Positions 27,401 to 33,293 of a stretch of DNA of 64,000 nt are shown piece after piece. Each line of letters starts with the position of its first letter. The first letter of the stretch is position 1. A program made the translations under genes and the position numbers. The notes below the pieces were generated by a model. It was given only the letters and a program-made list of their open reading frames with translations, ran no database searches and was not told the origin of the DNA. Source of the stretch: Pseudomonas nitroreducens TX1 (GTDB taxonomy: Bacteria > Pseudomonadota > Gammaproteobacteria > Pseudomonadales > Pseudomonadaceae); assembly GCF_000313755.1 (NCBI RefSeq), contig NZ_AMZB01000108.1:62001-126000 (forward strand). The letters are read 5' to 3'.

Positions 27401-28067
27401 AGTCCAGCTTGAACGATGCAACTGCCGCCCAGATGGCTGATGCAATCTCCCATGCATGTGCGGAACCACCAGAGTATCCGTTTAGAGCTGGATCCTTACC
27501 CTGCGCACGAAGTAGCTCGGCTGCCTTCTTAAGCAATCGCTCGACGGCAATATCGTTGGGTTGAACAAACGCTGCTGTCATTTCAGGCAGGTGCGATAAT
27601 CCGCCCCAGTGATTACGGGGTAGCAGCTCCAGACTGAGATCTAAACGAGCGACCTCTGAACGCTCTTCATCGTCCGCGCCTTGGGCTGTCAGAATAAAGG
27701 TGGCAGTGGCCTGCTCAGCTTCTGTCAGCTTGGTCAGCAGAGCGCCGTCGATCTGTAAGTCGAGGCCCGGAATGGGGAGGAATGTCCCCGGGCCCAGAGC
27801 GTCGATATGCCAAGTCTTCAGCTTGAAGACAAGAGGGTCAGACAGGAGCTTGAGCTCCAGGTTGCTGAGCTTCTGGTTGGTGTCGTTGACCAGGCGTAGC
27901 TCTCGAATTACCGGTACCGAGTTCTGGAAGTCGGCCAGGTTAAGTTTTGCAATCAGTGTGGTCTGAATGCGGACTGTCTTTATTGGAGCAGGCTCAACAG
28001 CCTGAACGATTGCTCGCGTGTCCTGGGGCAGCTCGCTGTCAGGCTGCTCAATAACCTCATCACTCAT
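21402..28067 (-). CDS. hheA: DUF4011-helicase-Vsr defence protein (Hhe type)
   Basis: A giant single-gene anti-phage protein of 2,221 residues. Domains in order: an N-terminal beta region; a transglutaminase-like fold with Cys (ATCFDLSLLFCAAL, about 248) and His (RGHAFSGFW, about 275); DUF4011 from about 405 (LARWQRKLLDLSLRNNLL); an SF1 Upf1-like helicase with Walker A GPPGTGKSQT (about 725) and DEAS box VVIFDEASQIP (about 1572); a Vsr/MTES-type nuclease (about 1870-1955: FRIDLAV, GVECDGATYH); and a DUF3320-like C-terminus. This matches the DUF4011-helicase-Vsr (Hhe) system. AAGGAGAG precedes the ATG at 28067; an upstream frame to 28235 lacks such a site. It is divergent from an unknown 366-residue gene. 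Confidence 0.88.
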   Translation of the reverse strand: MSDEVIEQPDSELPQDTRAIVQAVEPAPIKTVRIQTTLIAKLNLADFQNSVPVIRELRLVNDTNQKLSNLELKLLSDPLVFKLKTWHIDALGPGTFLPIPGLDLQIDGALLTKLTEAEQATATFILTAQGADDEERSEVARLDLSLELLPRNHWGGLSHLPEMTAAFVQPNDIAVERLLKKAAELLRAQGKDPALNGYSGGSAHAWEIASAIWAAVASFKLDYALPPASFEQFGQKVRSPSHILESGLATCFDLSLLFCAALEQAGLNPLLIFTRGHAFSGFWLKAEEFSNSAIDDITALRKRIKLNELKLFETTLITQPNIPSLSYAIERGAQHLAEGQEHDFELALDIRRARLQRVKPLASAEAAPAPSGASQELSPDGQDLLIDLPPELPDVAPVEVDIASLDPKDRLARWQRKLLDLSLRNNLLNFKAGKKAVRLEAPDAAALEDILASGQHLKLQTRPDLMDGADPRDQALHEERERENLRRQHALDALKRNEVFVGLPVVELDTRLTELYRGARTNLQEGGSNTLFLALGFLTWTREDRESQRYRAPLILVPVTLERKSARSGFTLVIHDDEPRFNPTLQEMLRQDFELNLGIGEGELPKDDSGLDVALIWRTVAHAVKDIKGWEVSEDIVLSMFSFAKYLMWKDLSERSEALRQSPVVKHLLDTPRDAFIGGGGGAFPEERKLDSQYNPQQVFCPLPSDSSQLSAVLSAAQGHDFVLIGPPGTGKSQTIVNMIAQFIAQQKRVLFVSEKIAALDVVYRRLREVGLGEFCLEVHSNKSKKTEVLSQLNSAWEARGTADATTWQIEAKRLQGHRDALNLYVERLHECYPNGYTIYNAIGIVSTNLDLATINLAWPSHSQHQSSDMLAMREIADRLEVNAQSVGFNTLNQHPLHLIGNNDWSPTWQHQIIEAARELAPAIHAVHKASERYTQMSGLPSLPANSRTLKGLGALAKILPAAAGQNWSFVLRPDARAIGQRLEAGVKLLEQHRTINKTLPAFWTSSTLEDCQRGLGLLARYAELRSGLPQPWPVANMILLNQGLEALSEVERVKQSLSVGYNETIEALDVQALLKEWELAGKSFWPKSWFVQRRIRGQLASTQTSPSLTSVAEDLQRWIAIRELRARLDAIDPGQSGSPVWKGSQTDPALLAVTMRVQAALAASAEGRPWSDEGFELISQGQAGIAIKETLERIREIRIVEGEISTLEPLTKATGSIWAGLQTQAKTLNAAVAFQRARRAIQQEGRLEDEHELVGSGACGEWLQGELKILKQREAIERELGDLTDLRELTSGLWLGLHTKEDAVSRVLKFHAHLAGAISALVQTPEHVEGVKSALARLLGDANALLEPEGQLAQAGRELLESIERYIAQTHKLVEAGHFLAEDAAGFTEQELSQQSLQCEQIVQAGNGLHAWCAWKKACDEASALGLLPLVDSLKAGHIPQGLVRKTFETNYARWWLNTAVDHEPVIRTFVSVEHEQRIRDFRALDDRFTSLTRDLLRARLCAELPTQDSVSKNSEWGVLRHEITKKTRHLPLRELMSKIPDALTKLTPCLLMSPLSIAQYLAANSSVFDVVIFDEASQIPVWDAIGAIARGKQVVMVGDPKQLPPTSFFDRAESTQDDADVEADLESILDECISANLPIRNLNWHYRSRHESLIAFSNQRYYESKLVTFPSPVTSDRAVSLHIVNGVYEKGSARTNPAEAKALVNDLISRLRSPGFKESKLTIGVVTFNGEQQKLIEDLLDTERRKDPALESYFSENELEPVFVKNLESVQGDERDIMYFSITYGPDAAGNVAMNFGPLNRTGGERRLNVAVTRARHELRVFSTLRAEKIDLARTQALGVRDLKHFLEFADRGARALAEVDAGSLGGYDSPFEETVANSLRLKGWQVVTQVGVSSFRIDLAVVDPDAPGRYLAGVECDGATYHRSATARDRDKLREQVLRGLGWEILRIWSTDWWIDAMGTAKRIHERLEALLIESRQQRSAREVQEQLAAIAAESVAPVEDNVVELPVDRSHFKVLGDFAESESELEEAEMPIVRYARSQTNAERPLAAFAHYRESDPLSAVEGVDPDAFFDASYDSVLDMMIKHVIEEEGPILDTTLARRIARVHGWTRTGARIRDRVATVADREHTKVEDEPGQFYWPRRLPNHEAIAYRQPADADNIRPVDEICSLELLALARTLADQSLVGDDLLYAMAREIGLSKVSASTRARIQGVIDKLFS

Positions 28068-28237
28068 GCCGCTCTCCTTATCCAGACCTGGCAACATGGC
28101 CAGACGGCGGAAGGCTCTCGAGCCGGGCCATCCCCCGACGCGCGCTTCCATGCATAGCGCCATCCTATCGAGTAGGGGGCATGATGGCGAGTGGCCAAAA
28201 GAGGCTTCTGACGAAGCACATGGCTTAAATAGCAAGT

Positions 28238-28249
28238 GAGCACGTGCTC
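28238..28249. promoter_or_regulatory. Palindrome in the hhe divergent promoter region
   Basis: GAGCACGTGCTC, a perfect 12-bp palindrome, lies 170 bp upstream of hheA and about 97 bp upstream of the divergent gene at 28346. Position between divergent genes suggests an operator for both. No regulator gene is adjacent. Confidence 0.4.
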
Positions 28250-28345
28250 GGCAGGCGCCGATTGCACAAACAATGGAGGAACTTGTAAAAGTAGCGCTTT
28301 AAGCAAGGCGAGGGGGAGTTCCATCCTCCTTGAATCGAGGTGCCG

Positions 28346-29443
28346 ATGCCTGCAATCCATACATTGAACGCGCGGGGTAACGGGCTGCTTCCGGTGATGC
28401 GTAAGTACTTCGCCTATAGCGATGCGCGCACATTTTCCGAGATCCAGCTATTCCATCGAGATCTATTGGATGTTCTTCGGGACAAGGGGATTGATTACGC
28501 TTCGCTCAGAAGTGCGCTGACCCCACAGTCAACGAAACACGAAGCGGCTTTTCTGTTTGACGAGCAACGCTGCTCCAACACGTTCATCCCAGGGGTAGAG
28601 TGTGCTGAGGCACTCTTCGATGCGCTGGATGCCAAGACGACTCACAGCATTTTGAGTGGGGAGCTTGTCGATGATCGGGATGAGATCGCCCGCAAGCTCT
28701 TAAGCCCTGCTGTGGTGAGTGAGTCAGGGTTAACCTTCAGTCATCCAAGTTACTGTTTCGTCCTGTATGTGAACAACCTTTCCGAAGGAGCAGTTGCAGA
28801 GATCGACGCTAAGCTACGAAGCCACAGGGCTTACATGGGTTATCTGCCATGCACATACGCGAGCTTGGCAAAAACTTTCGCTTCGATGCACCTGATGAAT
28901 CTAGTTATCAAGCAGGGAAGGACAGTCATCATGGGGCACGAGGATGACCGGCCGAACACCGAGAATCACAATTTGCATATGCATGACTACTGCGCGCAGG
29001 GCTTTCAGCTCAAGAGCGTCCAGTCCCTGTACTTCAATACCTTCCTCGCGTACAAGCCTGAGCAAATGCTGCTCAATGAGACGGACGATGATCTAGAGAT
29101 TGCGGTCAGGGCAATGTCAGCAGTTGCCGCACCTCTGACGGAATTCGACGTCGTTATCGAGGACGCAAAATTCCAAAACTACCTACAAACAGCCAAGCTG
29201 GGGAAGCTTCAAAGGGCTGGCTTGGCCGACCTGTCGAAGGTTGAGCTGGAGGCGGCAATCCGAAGCAAGCTGCGGATGAATTATCTCTACAACCTAGAGT
29301 GGGTTGAGACGCCGACCTACCAATTGAGCAAATTCAATATTCTGCTGGAGTTTTCCAGAGCTAGCGGATATCCCGAACGCGTAACCGTAGCGTTGGAGTA
29401 TCGCCCTGCCGAGCGTGTTCTCCGACTAATCACGATCGCTTGA
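28346..29443 (+). CDS. Unknown 366-residue protein divergent from hheA
   Basis: I do not recognise this protein. It has no signal peptide or membrane helices. Features include a histidine-rich stretch (GHEDDRPNTENHNLHMHDYC, about 195-215) that could bind metal, and a C-terminal beta-rich part (VTVALEYRPAERVLRLITIA). ATG 28346 has GAGG 5 nt before it; the GTG at 28340 is less likely. It shares a roughly 280-bp divergent promoter region with the Hhe helicase. It lies between Hhe and the recombinase at the right end of the transposon. A defence role is suggested only by position. Confidence 0.65.
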   Translation: MPAIHTLNARGNGLLPVMRKYFAYSDARTFSEIQLFHRDLLDVLRDKGIDYASLRSALTPQSTKHEAAFLFDEQRCSNTFIPGVECAEALFDALDAKTTHSILSGELVDDRDEIARKLLSPAVVSESGLTFSHPSYCFVLYVNNLSEGAVAEIDAKLRSHRAYMGYLPCTYASLAKTFASMHLMNLVIKQGRTVIMGHEDDRPNTENHNLHMHDYCAQGFQLKSVQSLYFNTFLAYKPEQMLLNETDDDLEIAVRAMSAVAAPLTEFDVVIEDAKFQNYLQTAKLGKLQRAGLADLSKVELEAAIRSKLRMNYLYNLEWVETPTYQLSKFNILLEFSRASGYPERVTVALEYRPAERVLRLITIA

Positions 29444-29696
29444 TTCAGGTTGCCAGCACTCCCTTTGCTTAGGGCTGAGCCGTGCGGGCGCAAGGGGAGG
29501 CGAGCTAGTACCGATTTTCAGATGCCGGTGGAGGACGCCATGGCATAGTTGAGAGCGGCCTTACCGGTGGTTCAAACGCAGGTTGGTGGCTGCTCGAGCA
29601 GCGATCCGGCTGCACTTCACGAACTGCCAGCATAGGCTAGCCCCAGATGATGAGGGCAGGGATGCCTAGAGCTCCGCCCGCCCGGCAGGTGCATTG
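29444..29696. other. Convergent gap
   Basis: About 250 bp between the unknown 366-residue gene and the recombinase gene. No gene or clear terminator was seen. Confidence 0.5.
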
Positions 29697-30989
29697 TCAA
29701 TTCTTAATTTTCATCTTTTTCACAGAGTGCGCACGCTGTTCATCCAGAGAGTTGTAATACGTGTTTTGCGTAGTGCTTAAGCTGTTATGGCGCAAGTCTG
29801 CCTGCAGATCCTTCATGTCACGATGTGGTGCGTCGAAGGTGGCGGATGTGTGGCGGAGCCAATGCAGTGAAGCCGAACGAAGTTGATCTACCTCGTCATC
29901 GCTCCAGCCTTCCTCTCGCATCCTCTGAAGGGCTTGATCAAATACCTTCTGAAGCAAAAGCCTGATGTGACGATCAGAAAGACCGCCTCGCCCCTTTAGC
30001 GTGCTGAGCAACGGCCGCTTTTCATGCGCAGAGGGAAGGGGAGGCAGCTGTAGATGCCTACGGTACCGGGTCAGGTAGGACTCTATGAACTCGTCGCGCA
30101 CGCTAATTTTCGCCGCCTTGTTCCCTTTACCAACAACGTGGAACCACCAGTTCCCTGTCGTATCTCGACGGAAATCCCCCATGACGGGCTGCCAGTTATC
30201 ACGCCCCACAAGGTCAGAGACACGCAGATACATAGAGAACAGAGTGGCGACTATAAACAGAGTGCGCTCATGAGCAGGGTCAGCTGCCGCCATGAACTCG
30301 GCAGTTTCAATGACAAAGCTCCACTGCAGCTGGGTCAGTGACCGAGAAGCCACATCCAGGGTGTTACGCTGCTTGTAGACCGACTTCTGTTTGACTGCCC
30401 GGAATGGATTCACCTCGGTGAACCCTTCGTCTATCGCGTGCTGAAAGAAGCTGCCGCACACGGCAAATACCTGAGCCACAGATCCCTGGGACATTTTGTA
30501 GACGCTCGAGGGGAGGGCGGTCAGCGTTTCCGAAGCGATTTTCCGATCTCGTTTCGGAGCAGTAGTAGCAAAAGGACGCCAATCCTCATTCACGCCATAC
30601 GTGTCACTTTCAGACCGTTTCCTTCCGCCAACTCGCACGAAGCGAGACTTAACGATCGGGCCAATCCATTCAGCGGGCGGATGGAGGCAGAACTCCATGA
30701 AGGCCTCAGCATCCCGGCGTCGGAGCTCGATGAGCGGCTTTTCTGCGATCAAGGCAGACCATAGAAGCAAGCGCTCCACATGGGTACGGTATGAGTTGTA
30801 CGTGGCGTGGTTGCCGGCATACGACTTGAGAAATCCACGCACAGCCACGTAGCTATCGATGGCCATGCTTCCCTCTGGCAAGGCTCGCAGGTAGCCGAGC
30901 ACCACTGGAAGCTCAGCGCTTAAGCCCAGGAAATTGAGTTCGTGAAATCGTTCGAAGGTGTCGAACAAGGGCTGAGGTGTTTGAGGCAT
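29697..30989 (-). CDS. Tyrosine recombinase (integrase)
   Basis: A 430-residue site-specific recombinase. An N-terminal SAM-like DNA-binding region (about 45-105) precedes a catalytic domain with the complete set R256 (YLRVSDLVGR), a lysine in VVGKGNKAAK (about 288-291), H376 and R379 (LHWLRH), H401 (DLRHNSL) and the nucleophile Y411 or Y412 (NTYYN). It is therefore probably active. It sits about 0.7 kb from the right end of the Tn7-like element, pointing inward, with an inverted repeat 58 bp upstream. It is not the main transposase. A role in resolving cointegrates, as serine resolvases do in Tn5053/Tn402, is my inference. It may instead be cargo from an older integrative element. Confidence 0.85.
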   Translation of the reverse strand: MPQTPQPLFDTFERFHELNFLGLSAELPVVLGYLRALPEGSMAIDSYVAVRGFLKSYAGNHATYNSYRTHVERLLLWSALIAEKPLIELRRRDAEAFMEFCLHPPAEWIGPIVKSRFVRVGGRKRSESDTYGVNEDWRPFATTAPKRDRKIASETLTALPSSVYKMSQGSVAQVFAVCGSFFQHAIDEGFTEVNPFRAVKQKSVYKQRNTLDVASRSLTQLQWSFVIETAEFMAAADPAHERTLFIVATLFSMYLRVSDLVGRDNWQPVMGDFRRDTTGNWWFHVVGKGNKAAKISVRDEFIESYLTRYRRHLQLPPLPSAHEKRPLLSTLKGRGGLSDRHIRLLLQKVFDQALQRMREEGWSDDEVDQLRSASLHWLRHTSATFDAPHRDMKDLQADLRHNSLSTTQNTYYNSLDEQRAHSVKKMKIKN

Positions 30990-31380
30990 GGCATACGTTG
31001 CGACTGTGCTATGCCATCTAGGATGGTGGTTTTCAGTAGGTTACGCAATATCCGGGTCTGATGATTATCGGATATTACATTCCTGCACATGGTGTCCTCA
31101 GTAGAAGTGAGTACCCGGGACTTGCCGTAGCAGAGTGCAGTCCAATGGCATGCATTGGTGAAAGATTGAGCGCAAAACGACTTCTCCGTTGTGCCTCGAT
31201 ACGATCTTCCACAGCTTGGCAGGACTCATTGCAAGTCAGATCGGTCTCGGGAACGAACAGACAGTCCGCCGAGGATAGCTGATCGGAAGCAGCGTGAACG
31301 GTGAGCGGACGTCCAGTTAAATCGCGCCTCCAGGAGTGTCCTTCATGCCACGCGATACGCATCCAGAGATGCGTCATCCC
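30990..31380. other. Right-arm non-coding DNA of the transposon
   Basis: No convincing gene. Contains the inverted repeat at 31047-31076 and is bounded by the end repeats that start at 31381. Confidence 0.5.
31047..31076. repeat. Inverted repeat upstream of the recombinase gene
   Basis: AATATCCG (31047-31054) and CGGATATT (31069-31076) are perfect arms with a 14-bp centre. It may be an operator of the recombinase gene or part of its recombination site. The centre is longer than the usual 6-8 bp of tyrosine-recombinase cores, so the operator reading is safer. Confidence 0.4.
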
Positions 31381-31398
31381 AGTCCACTTTTTATTGCG
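31381..31398 (-). repeat. Right-end internal repeat R3
   Basis: Read inward, CGCAATAAAAAGTGGACT, the best match to the family consensus and the innermost right-end copy seen, about 330 bp from the terminus. Confidence 0.65.
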
Positions 31399-31500
31399 CA
31401 CAGGAAGTCTATTTTTTACTCGTTAACTGATTGGTTTATAGAAAGAAACGCATCAGTAAGGCCACTAGATCTTAGAAAAATGGGCTCTAGGGGTAGGCCC

Positions 31501-31539
31501 AGTCTACTGATTACTGCGACCAATCCACTAATTAGTGCG
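31501..31539 (-). repeat. Right-end internal repeats R2b and R2a
   Basis: Two copies in tandem, 21 bp apart: CGCAGTAATCAGTAGACT (31501-31518) and CGCACTAATTAGTGGATT (31522-31539) on the reverse strand. Same orientation as R1 and R3. Closely spaced copies at one end are typical of the asymmetric ends of Tn7-like elements. Confidence 0.65.
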
Positions 31540-31569
31540 ACTGCGCACGCCTGGGCTTGAAAGGCATTA

Positions 31570-31606
31570 AGCCCATGATAAACCGAGATTTAAATCTCGA
31601 CGGGCT
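31570..31606. repeat. Nested palindrome in the transposon right end
   Basis: The perfect 16-bp palindrome CGAGATTTAAATCTCG (31584-31599) is enclosed by AGCCC (31570-31574) and GGGCT (31602-31606). It lies between repeats R1 and R2a, inside the last 160 bp of the element. It could be a transcription barrier, a host-factor site or a recombination site. Confidence 0.45.
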
Positions 31607-31698
31607 AGGGTTATCGAAGCAAGCCAAACTGCTCGCCGAAACCAAGAATTGAGGTCTAATTTGATGATTTATAAGCAGAAAAATCGTGCCAGTGTGCG

Positions 31699-31716
31699 AG
31701 TCCACTTTTTAAAGCT
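31699..31716 (-). repeat. Terminal transposase-binding-type repeat R1
   Basis: Read inward, AGCTTTAAAAAGTGGACT, 8 bp from the right terminus. It is the partner of L1 and differs from it at two of 18 positions. Confidence 0.75.
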
Positions 31717-31724
31717 GGCCGACA

Positions 31725-31729
31725 ACCGT
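31725..31729. repeat. Right target-site duplication ACCGT
   Basis: Directly follows the right terminus (GACA at 31721-31724) and is identical to 3612-3616. Confidence 0.88.
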
Positions 31730-32234
31730 TTCTGTGAGTCTCGCCGCAGGCGTTCCTATCCGTGACTTCGCATAATGTATATTATGTTAAATCATATGTT
31801 ATGCCGTAAATCCACGTCGAGAACCACGTGGCCGAGCTTGCCGCACGAAACGCCGCTCGCTCTTGCTCGTTCTCCTGTTGCTCGATGCGCTGTTGAGAGC
31901 ACTGACGTCATCAAAAGCCACCTTCAATTGATACGTAGCCAACGACCAAAAAATCCGTGCCCCGGCAATTCGAGATGCAGATTGAGCAACTGAGCCGTCC
32001 ACGTCGTGGAGGAATTGGCCCTCGACATATGTCGCCAGTGACGAGCGAGCTACAGCCTGCTCGTTGTGATGAGCTGTATTTGCTGGCCGCGACCATCGTT
32101 CCGGCGGTCGCCCGACCGTCGATCATTCCGTTTCGCGCCGCTTGGAGCGTCCCACTCCCGCAGGAATCCCAATGATCCGGCCAAGCAATCGCGGCGCGCT
32201 ATATCCTCGACGCAGGTCAGCGCCTTGATTGTGC
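31730..32234. other. Right flank of the transposon before tssA
   Basis: About 500 bp without a supported gene. It contains CATAAT-GTAT-ATTATG (about 31769-31784), an inverted repeat that could be an operator. Reverse-strand fragments at 31799-32002 and 32050-32262 have no starts or motifs I trust. Joined to the left flank, the ancestral dapA-tssA spacer would have been about 0.9 kb, room for a small lost gene. Confidence 0.45.
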
Positions 32235-33293
32235 CTAACGCAGCACCCCCAGCATGACCCACACCCTGCGAGCCTCCGGATCAGCGTGCACCAGTTCGTC
32301 CATCAGCGCACTCAACGGCATACCGCCCCACTCCACCGCCCGGCGAATGATGTAAGGCACCGGGCTGTGAGGTTCGGTTCGCGCCAGGTGCTCGGCGATG
32401 GCGGAGAGCTGCCGGTAGGCCTCCTCGCGACTCTGCAAAGCGCCGCCTGTGGGTAGCGAACTGGCTGAGGAGGCAAGAGCCGACTCGGGTTCTGGGGGAG
32501 TGACTGCCGCGTCGGTGGGTAAGAGCTCTTGTGGGGCCATGGCCTTGCATCCCTGGATGACGTTGCTGAAAGCGTCGATGGACGCGGCGAGTCGATGCAG
32601 GCTCGGCGCGGCGTCACCGAGCTGGCGGTCGCACCAGGCATCCAGACGTCGCAGGTGACCGGCCGCGCCGTCCAGCTGGGCCAGTATCGCCGCCCAGCCC
32701 TTCACCGCACCGCTGCGGATCGATTCGTTCAGTCGTTTCTGCTCCTGGCGCGCGTTCTCCGCGGCCACCTTGTCGACCTTGTTGTCGCTGACCTGCACCT
32801 GCCGCCGCTGAAGCTCCTGCCAGCCATGCAGTGTGGTTTGCGGCAAGCCACTGCACAGCGGCACGCGAGTGAGCAGGAGTTCGTCATAGCGCCGAGCCAT
32901 CCAGGCAAGCGGTGCAGCGCGCCACTCCTGGTCGCCATCGGTGGCCTGCGGGTGCAGTTGTTCGGGAAATGCATCGCAAAGGTCGGCCAGCAGCCCCAGT
33001 GCAGCGGCGAGACCCGCTGGGCCTTGGGTGACGATCCAGGCCTCACCCAGAAAACCTGCAATGGTCAGGTCCTTGCTTCGCTGCACCAGTACCTCTTCGG
33101 CCAGCGCAGCCAGGGCCAGCCAGTCCGCGCGTTTAGGCTCTGCTTTCCAAACGCCGGCTGGAAGCTCGGTATCCTCCTCACGCCGCAGCTCGCGCAGGCG
33201 ATCCATCACCGGGTCATGGCGCAGCGACTCTCCGCACGGCAACTCACCGGGCAGCGGTTGCAGGAGCGCCTGCAGCGCCTCGTCTGAAATCAT
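32235..33293 (-). CDS. tssA: T6SS protein TssA
   Basis: Cap/priming protein that coordinates assembly of sheath and inner tube at the baseplate. The 352-residue protein has the ImpA-type N-terminal domain (about 5-130, with the conserved PCGESLRHDP motif). A variable linker (PPEPESALASSASSLPTGG) precedes a C-terminal VasL/VCA0119-type helical region (SREEAYRQLSAIAEHLARTEPHSPVPYIIRRAVEWG). That tail (RTEPHSPVPY) is typical of TssA. The start at 33293 overlaps the tssM stop by ATGA, and an upstream extension to 33575 lies wholly inside tssM. It is the last gene of the leftward arm. Confidence 0.92.
   Translation of the reverse strand: MISDEALQALLQPLPGELPCGESLRHDPVMDRLRELRREEDTELPAGVWKAEPKRADWLALAALAEEVLVQRSKDLTIAGFLGEAWIVTQGPAGLAAALGLLADLCDAFPEQLHPQATDGDQEWRAAPLAWMARRYDELLLTRVPLCSGLPQTTLHGWQELQRRQVQVSDNKVDKVAAENARQEQKRLNESIRSGAVKGWAAILAQLDGAAGHLRRLDAWCDRQLGDAAPSLHRLAASIDAFSNVIQGCKAMAPQELLPTDAAVTPPEPESALASSASSLPTGGALQSREEAYRQLSAIAEHLARTEPHSPVPYIIRRAVEWGGMPLSALMDELVHADPEARRVWVMLGVLR

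Larger units (their letters stand above)
3617..31724. mobile_element. 28.1-kb Tn7/Tn5053-like defence transposon
   Basis: The left end reads TGTCAGTAAGCTTTAAAAAG and the right end, read inward on the other strand, TGTCGGCCAGCTTTAAAAAG. Both continue GTG(A/G)AC, so the termini are imperfect inverted repeats. They are flanked by ACCGT on each side. The element encodes a TnsB/TniA-type transposase, a TnsC/TniB-type ATPase and two TniQ proteins at the left, and a tyrosine recombinase at the right. Between them lie CBASS, Hhe and regulator cargo. No TnsA-like endonuclease is seen. Left-arm genes are visibly AT-richer than the chromosome. The insertion sits between the convergent dapA-like and tssA genes, not next to glmS or a tRNA. 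Confidence 0.9.

Noticed and set aside
29697-31729. Whole island as a tyrosine-integrase genomic island
   Set aside because: The 5-bp duplication and TnsB-type end repeats match transposition; no long attL/attR direct repeats were seen.
31799-32262. Small reverse genes between transposon and tssA
   Set aside because: No starts with ribosome sites, no recognisable motifs.
3000-32300. tRNA or glmS attachment site for the element
   Set aside because: No tRNA-like fold or TTCGA loop near either end and no glmS; the ends and duplication fit a TniQ-selected or random intergenic target.
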